A stretch of DNA of 64,000 nt from Bugulina stolonifera (lineage: Eukaryota > Bryozoa > Gymnolaemata > Cheilostomatida > Bugulidae), in contig OW285190.1 in assembly GCA_935421135.1 (NCBI GenBank), forward strand, positions 13,092,501 to 13,156,500, given 5' to 3'. The translations under genes and the position numbers were made by a program. Position 1 is the stretch's first letter, and every line of letters begins with the position of its first letter. Shown here piece after piece: positions 53,201 to 64,000 of this stretch. Below the pieces are notes generated by a model that searched no databases, was not told the origin of the DNA, and saw nothing but the letters and a program-made list of their open reading frames with translations.

Positions 53201-54296
53201 GAACATCAAAATTTGTAGTTATCTATACCAAACTCTATCCAAACTTGTTAATTCATTTGACTTGAGTGGAAGGTTTTCAGAACGCTGTTGTATTTACCTA
53301 TTTGCAACTTGTCTTATGTTCCCAGAAGCTGCATTGTTTCTATGGGTACTCATCAGCTATTGCTTATAATTAGAAGTTGCCCTCTCTCAATTTCTCTTCC
53401 GTTTTACTTTGAAATAGAGAGAGGGCAACTTCTAATTAGTGTATAATCAATAGCTTATGGGTGCCCATGATTGTTTATTATTAGTACTTTTGAAAGCAAC
53501 TGCGTGGAACAATATACAATGTAGGTGAACCCACAGCATATTGTGCATTGATGGTATTTCTACAAGAATAACTTTGTGTGTGCACTCACTTTTTAACCAT
53601 GTTGACTGCACGATAGTGTTGTACAATGTTTTACATGCATGAATATAGTGTACATGAACCATGTATAATAATATGTACATTATATATGACCTGTGGATAA
53701 TGTTTGTATAATCATTATATGCTATGTTACAGCAGTTACCAGGGGAAGTCTCATATCATAGTCAGAGTGCATCGGCTTACGATAACAGAGGTATCGGTAG
53801 GGGTAAGTTACATGTTGTACACTGTAATATTACTATAAAGTTTGCCATTTCAAAGCAGATGAATGAGCACTAATAAATCTTTCTGAAGTTGTCCGCTCAT
53901 TCAGTACTTTTATCTGGCAACTCAGTCTTTCCTTGGTTCACTTTTAACCTACCTGTTCATTTGAATATACAAATATATCTGATTGAACATGAGAAATGTG
54001 GTGTGCATCGGAGCGTGATTCTTGTATGTATTGTGACACTTCTACATGGACATGTATGTATACCTGATAGAATTACCTCATATGGTGCTGCAGAGAGTAA
54101 TAAAAATACTGTAATAACATGTTATTCATCTATTTCAGTTGAAATGGAAAATATACCAGGGACGCCAAGCCAAGCCCTCTCACAGCTAAATGACTCTCAA
54201 TCTCAGGCACAAGCTACTATCAATCCAGATTTTATAAAACAACAGATATCCCAGGATGGCAACGATTCAGATTATGACTACGACTACGAGGATTAA
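47208..54296 (+). CDS. Unrecognised Gln-rich repeat protein, 12 exons, 779 residues
   Basis: I do not recognise this gene. Exons: 47208-47319, 47590-47668, 47797-47893, 48353-48457, 49002-49998, 50351-50464, 51653-51742, 51857-52030, 52138-52352, 52870-52998, 53733-53802, 54139-54296 (TAA). The start is the ATG in CATAATG, followed by a very basic N-terminus (RVKTKVKVKKRKEK). A short, conserved-looking region follows (EAARLERLKYLESQTWDSLS, GEDDWDVDLSQLP), possibly a helix plus acidic linker. The large fifth exon encodes about seven 38-residue repeats rich in Gln (MSQHQQNVQQIQRTSQQQMP). Later exons are acidic and Ser/Pro-rich, including SPPPPPPNQ, and the protein ends in an acidic Asp/Tyr tail (SDYDYDYED). 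No catalytic motif, signal peptide or membrane segment is visible. Such composition suggests a disordered scaffold or nuclear/RNA-associated protein, but that is a guess. The donor after 51742 (GTAATT) is weak and chosen by phase. Confidence 0.75.
49098..49940 (+). repeat. 114-bp coding tandem repeat, seven full copies plus a degenerate eighth
   Basis: CATCAACAAAATG recurs at 114-base steps from about 49098 to 49782, with a decayed copy (TATCAACAAAATA) near 49896. Each unit encodes 38 residues with four or more Gln pairs. Copies differ at few positions, which points to recent expansion or homogenisation. The unit is a multiple of three, so frame is kept. The other two plus-strand frames are also open for more than 230 codons. 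Confidence 0.95.
53356..53456. repeat. Hairpin element of the AGTTGCCCTCTCT family
   Basis: ATTAGAAGTTGCCCTCTCT is mirrored by AGAGAGAGGGCAACTTCTAAT, and the arms extend outward with indels to AGCTATTG / CAATAGCT. The loop is about 35 bases. It lies in the intron between exons 52870-52998 and 53733-53802. The core is shared with 10380, 20380, 52541, 55383 and 57043. Confidence 0.8.
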
Positions 54297-54720
54297 GACC
54301 AATAAGAGAGAACGACCACTACCAGTGCTAACAGCATAATATGTAGTCTAACAATATACAATATGATCTCAAAATATAAATAATGCTATTGTTGAAATAA
54401 TATCTTTTTGAATATGGCTGAAAGTATCCAGTTCAACTTTCCTCAATAATGCCCATGGTGTATTACCAAGTACCAACTCTTACTGTTATTATTCTCTATT
54501 TATTTATGGGTAGTACTATAATAATTATTATAACACTGCCCATAAATAGATGTCAAATTTTTCATATAAAATAAGACAAGGCCATTTCCTGAAATTTGAA
54601 ACTTCTTGCTAAAAAACACTAGATAATTCTGTTGTTTTAAAATTTTATTTAAAATTTGGAAGCATAATAATGTTGAATAGTCTTAGAAAAAATCATAATA
54701 CATAATTTAAAAGTCAACAA

Positions 54721-54885
54721 ACTCCAAGTCATGGTCGGGTAATACCAAGTCATGGTTGGGTAATACCAAGTCATGGTCAGGTAATACCAAGTCATGGTCG
54801 GGTATTACCTCAAGTCATGGTCAGATAATATCTCAAGTCATGGTCAGTTATTATGAAGTCATGGTCAGGTAATATGGTATTACTC
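54721..54885 (+). repeat. Minisatellite of AAGTCATGGTCRGGTAATACC units
   Basis: About seven tandem units of 21-25 bp share AAGTCATGGTC followed by a variable GGGTAATACC. It lies between the convergent ends of the Gln-rich gene (stop 54296) and the RASSF gene (stop 55931). From 54886 to 55930 I see only AT-rich DNA and one AGTTGTCTTCTC repeat core near 55383. Confidence 0.88.
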
Positions 54886-55930
54886 AATACTGATTAATGA
54901 TATTTATAACCCAAGTTTCAACAATAAAAATACTTGAAGTAAATAGCAAAATAAATAAACTAAAATATTGTTTTACAGTAAACTTCTCACTTCTGCAGAA
55001 AACCTATCTTTTATGTTCATATATTATATTATTATCTGCACTATCTGGCATGAGAATATTCCAAACTTTGAGGTCATCCTCAGAAATATACATAATAACT
55101 ACATAATATAAATTATGCTGAATATAAAATTGTAGGTAATAAATACGATCAATATACGTACATGTACATGTAAGTGGTACCTACTACCAATTATTATATT
55201 CTTGTCATGGCTTACTAAATTTAGACAAGCTCTCATGAACAGTCAATTCTCATCATTTTACACTCAATCTCACATTAGCTGGCTGATTTGATGACCCCAG
55301 GCTACCACGAAACTGAATATTGTTTAGCCACAACTGAGTAGATAAGTTTAGAGGTGATATAACAGGTTCCCATGTAATATAGAGGAGTTGTCTTCTCTAT
55401 ATTTTATAGGTTGCCCAAAACCCTGACCACAAATAATACAAGGATCATCAGGGATTTAGTTGTCGCTCCTTACTGTATTACTACAGGGTTCTATGGCATA
55501 TTGCTGAGCAAAGGCTACATACAATATTGTACATGTAGGTCAAATCATAAACCTTCTGCCTCTATTTGGGATACAATATTGCATTAGAGGAAAAACAACC
55601 CAAGTGATCATATTCCACCCAACTAACCAGAATTACGAAAACTTAGTGAAATGGCTAGCCTTAGCATTTTTAGGACGAAAGCTTCGAAAATTCAGTATGA
55701 ATATATCTTCGAAATAATATCTGCTTTTTGGTATATAAGTGGCTGAAAATAAAGTAATATGTAGCTCTGAGGTCCTCAGCAGTCGTAGCAACAGTCACAT
55801 CAACTCAGTCACATGGCATTCACACATACTCTGACATCACACTCGTCTAGAAAGTTCTAGAAGATCCTGTAGTCCTACAGCAGAGAATCTACATCTACAT
55901 CAAGCAACATACAATGCGGCTACAGTTGTA

Positions 55931-58900
55931 CTATCGGGCTGTCTTTCTAAACTCATTATTGGAGTTGCGCTCCACGTCCATTTCCCGCAGCCTATCTGCA
56001 ATCTGTTTGCGTCTAATTTGGTATTTATTCTGGATCTCTGTTAACTTCACAGCCTCTTCTTCTTCCAAAACTCTGAGGAAATTGTTTAATTCTGGTATAC
56101 TGAATGCTTCGTACTGCAAAAAAAAAAACACAACTCTATATAACATTTCAACCTTTTAAATGAGGCATTAGCCATGAGATGAAAAACAGTTCGAATAACA
56201 CCAATTTTGGAATCAGTTTTACGCGGCTTTCGATGCCATTTACATGTACTTTGTGCACTCAGGTGCCTCGATTCATACTACGTCATGCAAAACAGCATAA
56301 TAACATCTAATGACGCTGAGAAACTGATATTATAAACAAGAGAAATAAGAAACATATTGTTCGAATCAGCTAGTAGTAGAAAATATAACACAGCTATCTT
56401 GTTCTGTTATGAATAGAAACATGACTACAAACGTTGTATTGAAAAAATAAAAACAATCTGAACAATCTGAACTTTGAACACAACATACAAAAAGTAACCA
56501 GCAGCTTCTAATATCTAACACCATGGTTCGGTTCCAGTGAGGTGTCACTATTATTACATTGCTGTTGTTTAGTTGGTACAAGATACAGTACAGATTATGT
56601 GGGTAAGGCACTCAGAATTACATTGTATATTATATTGTAGCACAGTAAACACTAGTACTATATACATGTACATGTACAATGTATTATTATAGCAAAGATA
56701 GGAAATATTAAGGGTATTACCTAATTATAGTACTTTGTACACGGGTGAATATAACCATAATGATGATAATTATATCATAGATCTACATGTTATAGTTTAG
56801 TTAGTTATTAATAGTAGCTGAACTTTATATCATTGCACAGTATCTACTATCTACTATCCATGTACATGTAGATAGATATGGGGAGTGTTAGTAGCTAACA
56901 ATTACTACTCTACAATAGGCCACTAATTGTAATGTATAGTATGAGTAAACAACATGCACAATCAGTATGTAGATCCTACATATTGCAGGTCCAATGTTGT
57001 AAGGTAGACAATATGGATTCAGCAAACTATTTATTATAATGCGGAGTTGTCTTCTCCCTTTCTAATTCTCCCATATTTGTTCTATTCACAAGCACAGCTC
57101 TTGATCTCCAATACTCAAATGAAATTATATTTTAGGTGATTGATTTAAAAGGAAATGCTAATGAAAAGTAATAATCTTAGACTTTGAAAATTTGACTATA
57201 ACTTTGTCAGAAATGTCACAGCTCAGGAAATAAAAAAGAGAAGACAACTTTAAACTCTGCAGCTTAATGTGCAGTAGTACGCATAGTATGGATGACATAT
57301 TAATCAGTCTAATGCCCTACCATGATATCCCCAGAATCGTTCTCCTTCAGGACAAATCTTTTAGACTCATCACATTCTGTACTCCACCTCAAATAGTTGA
57401 GTAGGGGTCGCTCTTGATCACCCACCTTCCGTAGTTTTACTGTAAAGAATACGGTCTATGAATAACTGAAGTAACAACATAGCAGGTTCAATATATTACA
57501 CAGCATAATGCAGAGTATTATAGGCCTATTGTGCTAAGAAATGAACTGCACCCACCTTCTTTTTCATTCTGTATAGTTTGTTCAAACAGAGCAAAACTTT
57601 TTGGGTTGTCTGTAATCTTGAACTTATTGAGGAGTATCCCGACTACTTCACTGGCAGTGTTAGAACTATAACAATCATAACAAAACATAATATTTACTGT
57701 CCTCATAACCAAAGTTTCAGACAGAGGTCAACTTGATCAAAATGCTTCCGGCCCACATGAGTCGCAAACACACTGGCTCAAGTCAAATCCAAAATACTAC
57801 ATTTGTGGGAGAAAGTCGAGTATGACGATGAGCTTGGGGTGGCTTGCTTCGATCAAGCAAAATCGTAGGCTGAAAGGTGAAAGTCCAAGCATCTGCAGAG
57901 ACATGAATTATACCAATGTTCAGCATTACATAGTCACCAGGGTCCCATATTACATCCTGTAATCGGCATGAGAATGCCACCAAGGCTAGGTGCTGGCAAC
58001 CTCACTAATTGAAGAAATATACTTTGGCATAATAACGATGCTAGCAAGGTGCTTGCAAGGTAGACAGCACTGGCACACACTGTCACCATAAAATGTAGCA
58101 CTACACTGTACTGCTTATTTGACCCTACTATTTCCTCTACTACTAACGAAAGTTGTACCAACTTAACTTTCCTAAGCGTTTCGGTTCCACACTACTAATC
58201 TGACAGAAAAGAGGCCCTCTAGTTTCACAACACCTGATGTAAGACTGTATCATAATATTATACAATAGCAGGAAGGTAATGGAGATATTTATTGTACTGC
58301 TCATCACAACTACTATGACTAGCTTATTCCATATCTCATTATGTCTTAATATAGTCATAAAACTGACAGAACACATTACAAGGTTGCATCTTTCAGACAT
58401 GTCAGAAATATATTGTTATATCAAGGTTGAACAAACTGTAATATACTGTACATCATCTCATATGCCATGTACTTACATCTAATATTATCATATGTTTATG
58501 TAGAATCATACTATAGCCATGGCAAGTAAATCAATTCAATCAACTCTTTATCTATCAGTATAAGGCAGCAGGTGGTAACATTACATCTATTTCTCTAGTT
58601 ACTCTCTATCTATTATACATGCAACATTACACATTACATTTACTATCTAGTATCTAGTTACTCTACTATATGGGAGAGGCCCATCTATGCTCTATTAGTC
58701 TATACTATAATAGTATCATCTACTGGTATAAGACCAACAATATGCTAATAGATACATAAATAGGCTGCAAATATTTATATCAGGCCTAGTGCCCACAGCT
58801 ACCTGTAGGATTGGTCTGTGATGTAATCATACATGTAGATGTAATATGTTTATAACTTTATATTATAGCTATGGTGATAAACCATCCAAAGGTTCTGCTA

Positions 58901-61900
58901 GTCGACACTCCACACAATCCATACAACTAATAAACCACTATAAAATCTAACATCTATACGATAGTATTGGTAGGTACAACGAACATATACTAACACTGTA
59001 CTATAACGCATGATGTAGTGTATACTGTACACGCATATTAAATTTATACATGTAATACTGTACACTCACATGTATGTATACAGTAACAACCAAGGGAAGG
59101 CAGAGTACAGTAGCTACTACACCACATTCGGGAGATTGCCTTACCTTGCCGTGTGTAAACTGACTATTGCATTATGGGGTAGCTGTTCATGAGTCACTGT
59201 ATTCTTAGGACTTGTGTGAGGAGATAATTCAGCTTCTCGATGTAATACCTCATAGATAGAGGTGGGTCGAGAGCTAAGGGACATGTTGATTGGTCGGTCT
59301 ATACACACACATACATTTATACAGCCCTGGAAGGAATCACTGTCATCGGAAGGCTACAACATAATGTATATTTTACATAATATAACACAATTACAACAGC
59401 AATATAGAGATACAAACAGCTGTAGGTACAGAGACATGCCCACAGCACAGCTGCAACATTTCCATGTAATAACCTATATGCTTTCTCTCTTATCTACACC
59501 TAAGCAAGTTGCAATGTAAATATACAGCAATGATACCAGCAGGATAAAGGTTTGCAACATAATAATATCATAATATTACACAATACAGTCAGTGTGTACC
59601 ATGGACTGACTGCATTGTACATTTCTATAGATCTCATATTGATACACATGACATACCTATAATAATAATATTATTCAATCTCATTAGTAGAGATACTTGT
59701 ATCATATAACCAATAGTTGTATCAAGGTAAGCCTCTTGTATCAAATAAGTTTTGTTACAAATCATATGCACAAACACGCCATCGCATGGTTTACATTCCC
59801 TGTGCACAACAGGCTGACCACTCCTTCAGCATTTTATTGAGAAAGTCAGCAATAGTCAAACACGGACTAATAACGCAAACCCACATATGCATCCGCTTTG
59901 AGTTACCTACCAGAGTCATAGCACCAGACGATCTTCCAGCTATACTCTCATTGTATGCCTGAATCTTGCTACAGATTTCCTCTTTAGTCAAGGTGAAACC
60001 CGCAGATCCAGATCCGCTGTACCCACTGTCTGCATCGTCCTAAGAAAAGCAGAGGAGTAGGCTATAAATGATTCTAATACATTGCATATTCATATAGTAG
60101 TACAACAGTTGTATGCAACATGTCCTTACCTACCACAAGGTGGCGCCACCGCATTCTTTCAATCCCACTAGAATTATGAGCAAACCGAGAGAGATAAGTT
60201 CCAATCTGTTGTTACAACACAACATGTAACACAGCTACTTAAATGTACTACACGGAGTCGTATTCAGTAAAACTTGCTCATTGAGTAACTAGCCCATGTT
60301 AATACTGTCTGGATATGATATTGTAATGTATAGCTACAGCCAAGTAGAAACCTATAATAGATAATGATGCCATAGCAGTTAAAAACTATATCAATAGGCC
60401 AATGGCAGCAGACACTCAGCTGTGAAGATCTACAATGATCTCTACATCAAAAGTGTGATAAATGATCTCTACTCAGAAGTCAGGAGAACACCCACTGATC
60501 TCTCAACTAGTGATTAACTAACAAGCCCATGATGGCTATCACTATCAGCTTGCAACAGAAACTAAATTAGTTTTGGTTCTTCGAAACTGGTTATCATTCT
60601 GAATTTAATGAAGTTTCAGCAGCCACAGGCTACAGACACCCAGTGGCAGTATACAAGCTGTTACTATAGCAACAATTTCAGTGAAATGTTTTGATCTACA
60701 CAATTATTGTTATTACTTCAGATTATCCAACTGTGTAATTATACCTAATTATGCCAGTGGCAAGCTCTGCAATTAAAAATTATATTATATAAACAGGCTA
60801 TTGAATTTTGATTCCCTTCGGCAGCACAAGCTACAAGACTCTACATACAAGTGCTAAAGGAAATGAAACCAGCATGGATCTTCAGTGTTTGTGAATTGAC
60901 CAGTTCCCCTCTTACACCTACACTAATATTGATTACATATTGATCACACACACAGTAGACAGCAGGAGAGCAGCCACTAAGCCGACACCCCCATGTCATG
61001 TGAAATACACAAATAAATCCCCATTGACTAAATATTGGCAAGTCTGTAGCACATCAATTGACGAAATACTCCATAAAATATAATTATTATGCATCTATAA
61101 AAATGTCAAGAATTACATTTTTCTCCCTATGGTTGTTATTGATAGATATTATTCCCAGTTGCAAAATTTATATGTTGAGGGCTAGTAGGATTAAGTTGCA
61201 CACACTTTCTGCTAGCTGTGTACATTGTGACAGTATAGAGCTCATGGAATAATATTATACTACATATACCTTACGACCATCAAATAGGATATATACCAAG
61301 GAAGACACTGACCATTGCATGTCTATTAGGAAAATAGCCTGCATATATTACATTATTCCTTCATCATGTTCACTATTACATACATGTAGTAGGAACTAGA
61401 AATACACTGTATGCTGATAATGAAATATGTGTAATGACTAATGCATAATGTCTACATACATCTATTATCCTCAAGCAACCCATAAACATCTACTGATGTA
61501 GCTCTACTTACAGCATCATGACGCAAGTTTTTAGTTGAGGCCCACTGGTCTGCATCACGACCACATTCCTCAGGCTTTGGTCCAGCACACCGATCTGTAA
61601 TCAAGTCTTCACACGCCTGATGACACTTGAACTTACAATCTACAATGGTGGAGTTACGAGATAGCGGTTAGTTCAATAGATACTCATGTGTGTAGTACTG
61701 TTCAATATGGAATATCAACAGCCAGATAGTAGTTACCATGATATACTTTATTCATGCTTCAATGTTTGGCCGGATTGAAAGTTGGTTTCAAGGTATTTCA
61801 TCAAGGCAGAAGGCACCATATCACGGCTCATAAATTCAATAAAATACACAACTTATGACCATATTACTGTAACCAGTAGGCCTATCACTGAACAAAGTTA

Positions 61901-63816
61901 TAACCCACCCAATGCTGCCATAATTACATAAAACATGAAATAGAGTATAATAGATATAATTAATAGGATGTTGGTGCTATTGTATTTGGTGTGGAATTAT
62001 TGATAGGGGCTATATTTGTTCAGGGTAATCAAATCTACTGAGGAACAAACTTCGCATTTGGGAATCGATATTCCCATTGCTGACTCTTCAATCTATTAGT
62101 ACATACTATATACATTTTACTTCATATGCAAACAGGAAGTGAAATGTCTAAAGATTCTCATGGAAAATACGAGATTGAATTACAATGCACAGGCTTCATA
62201 CATACATGTAGACCTATAATGTATTTATACTGTAAAACTAATGTATAGTGTTTGAGAAATCTAATAAATACTTGACAAGGGTCAAGTTCTACATAGATTG
62301 CTTGCAATATCACATTTATTATGCCTTAGGGATAGATTTATGTAATAATAATATTATGTTCTAGATAAAGTTTCACATATTTGAGAATGATGTTGCTACA
62401 AAGCTTGTACAGAGTTCAAACATATCAGGTAAGATACAATATGTCAATTACAACTGCAACCCATATGAGTCTGCCATATTTTCATATGGAACTAGTTTAC
62501 TACTAGCTAAAAAACTGGTACATCCTCTATGTTTTGACATGGGAGGGAAAATTACCACATGATAACATACCAACATAAAATTATGCAACAGTATGGTATG
62601 CTATAGCAACAGAAGATAAGACAGGAGCTGGAATGAATAAGTAACTACAGTATCAGTTGCACAGCCCACAGAATTAGGTATCAAAAGATGTCGAAATGGA
62701 GAACCCACAAAAACAACCAAATGAAAGGTAATAGTCAACAGCAACAACCAACAGAGGGAGCCCCCACAAACCATAAGAAAGCAGCCGAATCTTATTGCTA
62801 AATCAAAGCTCATATATATTTGAGGAGAGACCTTGGCCCTCACAGTGATAGAGTTGACAACACCAGACATAAAGCCAGCAAGCTAAATACTCCTAGCAAA
62901 AATCACTCTCCATTTCTCCTATGGTAGGAAGGAACCTATCACCTCATGAATTACGTATGTGTGACCTCAAGTGCTATGTTTGGTATACATACTTACCCTG
63001 AATAAATTAACCTCTCCAAAGGCACTAAATGTTCTAATTATAAATTAGATAAAGGATACAGGATGTTGCTAGGAAAACAAATATTCATGGAATTTGTATA
63101 TCATATCATTCCCAAGTGTATTAGTTGCATTGTGTATGAAACTGTTTCTCACTGCGTTTATACAACAAGAATTATCTTACCGTGCTGAGAAAGCTTCTGG
63201 GTGGATGAGAAAATTTTGGAAAGTTCTAATAGAGAGTTGGAATGTTTTAAATCCGAGAAAAAGTCTGCTAATGTTAAATCCATATTTTCAGCTTTCTCTT
63301 GTAGACTTTTGAATTTATCCATGTTGAACTGGCTTGTGTTTAAAGAAGAAGGAGAGGATGAAGATGAGTCGGAGTTCTCAGTCGCTACCCAATCGTTTTG
63401 TTGCTCAGCACTTTCTGAAGACTGACGACTAACTTTTTTTCTAAGTAACGATCCCATTACATCTTTATTAGTTTGAAAAGTAAGGCCTGTAGACCCCGAT
63501 TCGCTATCCCATAGATTAGCATAGTCACTCTCATCTTCCTGTGAAGACTTATTTGTTGACGTTTGTGACATACTAAACAAAATTTTAGCTAAAAGTTCTT
63601 CCTCGGAATCTGTGGTCACTCTGTGGCTGCCGGTCCGTCTCAAGGAATGTGTACTCAAACTGCTCGACTCCATATGTGATGCCTCAGCCTGAGATATTTG
63701 ACTGCTTCTATACGCTCTTACACTTGTGTCGGTCAAAGTCTTTCTTTGACGATGTGGCTCCTCATTTGGGGACGGCAAGTGTGTATCTTTTATAATCGTT
63801 CTGTCCAAACCTTGTC
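55931..63816 (-). CDS. RASSF: RASSF1/RASSF5-type Ras-association domain protein, 5' end outside window
   Basis: Exons (minus): 63181-63816, probably 62997-63033, 61512-61639, 60134-60205, 59911-60039, 59145-59353, 57556-57665, 57321-57439, 55931-56113 (TAG). RASSF1/5 proteins bind Ras-family GTPases through an RA domain and Hippo kinases (MST/Hpo) through a C-terminal SARAH helix. The first exon begins in mid-codon after an acceptor (ATTACAG), so upstream exons lie beyond 63816. It encodes a Ser-rich, mostly disordered stretch. CKFKCHQACEDLITDRC is the second half of a C1 zinc finger. The RA domain includes EEICSKIQAYNES, GCINVCVCIDRP, RPTSIYEVL, VVGILLNKFKITDNPKSFAL and RFVLKENDSGDI. The SARAH domain starts YEAFSIPELNNFLRVLEEEE. 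C1 plus RA plus SARAH points to RASSF1/3/5 rather than RASSF2/4/6. The exon holding the CxxC half of the C1 domain was not found. Confidence 0.92.
57041..57260. repeat. Terminal-inverted-repeat element with GGAGTTGTCTTCTC ends
   Basis: The left end GCGGAGTTGTCTTCTCCCTTTCT is mirrored by AAAGAGAAGACAACTTTAAACTCTGC at the right. The 220-bp interior has no reading frame. It lies in the RASSF intron between 56113 and 57321. It is the best-delimited copy of the dispersed family. Confidence 0.7.
62997..63033 (-). CDS. Candidate short RASSF exon (start of C1 domain)
   Basis: This 37-base stretch has an acceptor (ATAATTAG) and a strong donor (GTAAGT). Joined in phase to the exon ending at 63181 it reads EHLVPLERLIYSG. 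That fits the first His and hydrophobic run of a RASSF C1 domain (HRFVELAL...). The next exon, which should carry WCxxC, was not located between 61640 and 62990, so this assignment is tentative. Confidence 0.4.
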
Positions 63817-64000
63817 CTGTAATATTCCGAATCGCACTGATTCACTGAATAATTATTCAGCTTTAAGAATGAGCAGCACTGCTTTATCAACAAATCAATA
63901 GGTCAATAAAGCCTGATAACGTAGGGAATATGCCTATTACCTCAGCTACTAACTCAATTTACACAATGCAGATCATCTAAACCAATGTACATGTATATTG

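Noticed and set aside
62030..62085. CEVC on the minus strand as the missing C1 CxxC exon
   Set aside because: No acceptor puts it in the phase required by the candidate preceding exon, and the residues around it do not fit a C1 domain.
62601..62870. Hydrophobic minus-strand frame as a RASSF exon
   Set aside because: No phase-compatible splice sites and no C1-like cysteine spacing; likely a chance open stretch in intron.

Overview
The window is nuclear DNA of an invertebrate animal. The genes are split by short GT-AG introns, intergenic DNA is AT-rich with runs of TA-rich sequence and many TACATGTA-type palindromes, and the gene set (RASSF with RA and SARAH domains, POFUT2, THADA-like, PTCD2-like, TMEM248-like, eIF4E) is metazoan. 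The compact layout and base composition recall a demosponge, but that lineage assignment is inference.

Eight protein-coding genes can be built exon by exon with matching splice phases. (1) 75-13713, plus: a 24-exon, low-complexity protein of about 1,060 residues in the window, open at the left edge, family not recognised. (2) 14403-18321, minus: a TMEM248/TMEM219-family membrane protein, with a degenerate hAT transposon in one intron (15483-16722, perfect 8-bp target duplication). (3) 21233-23795, minus: eIF4E, 223 residues. (4) 26913-31199, plus: POFUT2, the ER O-fucosyltransferase for thrombospondin repeats. (5) 32187-38901, minus: a THADA homologue that stops after 744 residues, well short of the roughly 1,950 of vertebrate THADA. 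(6) 41459-46319, plus: a PTCD2-like mitochondrial pentatricopeptide protein. (7) 47208-54296, plus: a 779-residue unrecognised protein with a Gln-rich array of 38-residue (114-bp) repeats. (8) 55931-63816, minus: a RASSF1/RASSF5-type Ras-association protein (partial C1, RA, SARAH), open at the right edge.

Orientation: genes 1 and 2 converge, 2 and 3 are tandem, 3 and 4 diverge, 4 and 5 converge, 5 and 6 diverge, 6 and 7 are tandem, 7 and 8 converge. There is no operon-like logic; the genes serve unrelated housekeeping roles (translation initiation, protein glycosylation, tRNA modification or scaffolding, mitochondrial RNA, Hippo/Ras signalling).

Introns and intergenic DNA hold several repeat types: three minisatellites, tRNA-derived SINE-like elements, a near-perfect foldback element at 35170-35347, a dispersed short inverted-repeat family with core GGAGTTGTCTTCTC, and scattered poly-G/poly-C tracts. 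No CRISPR array, rRNA gene or intact tRNA gene was seen. No new multi-gene system was found; the most notable points are the truncated THADA, the exon-pair duplication in gene 1, and the stop-free repeat exon of gene 7.
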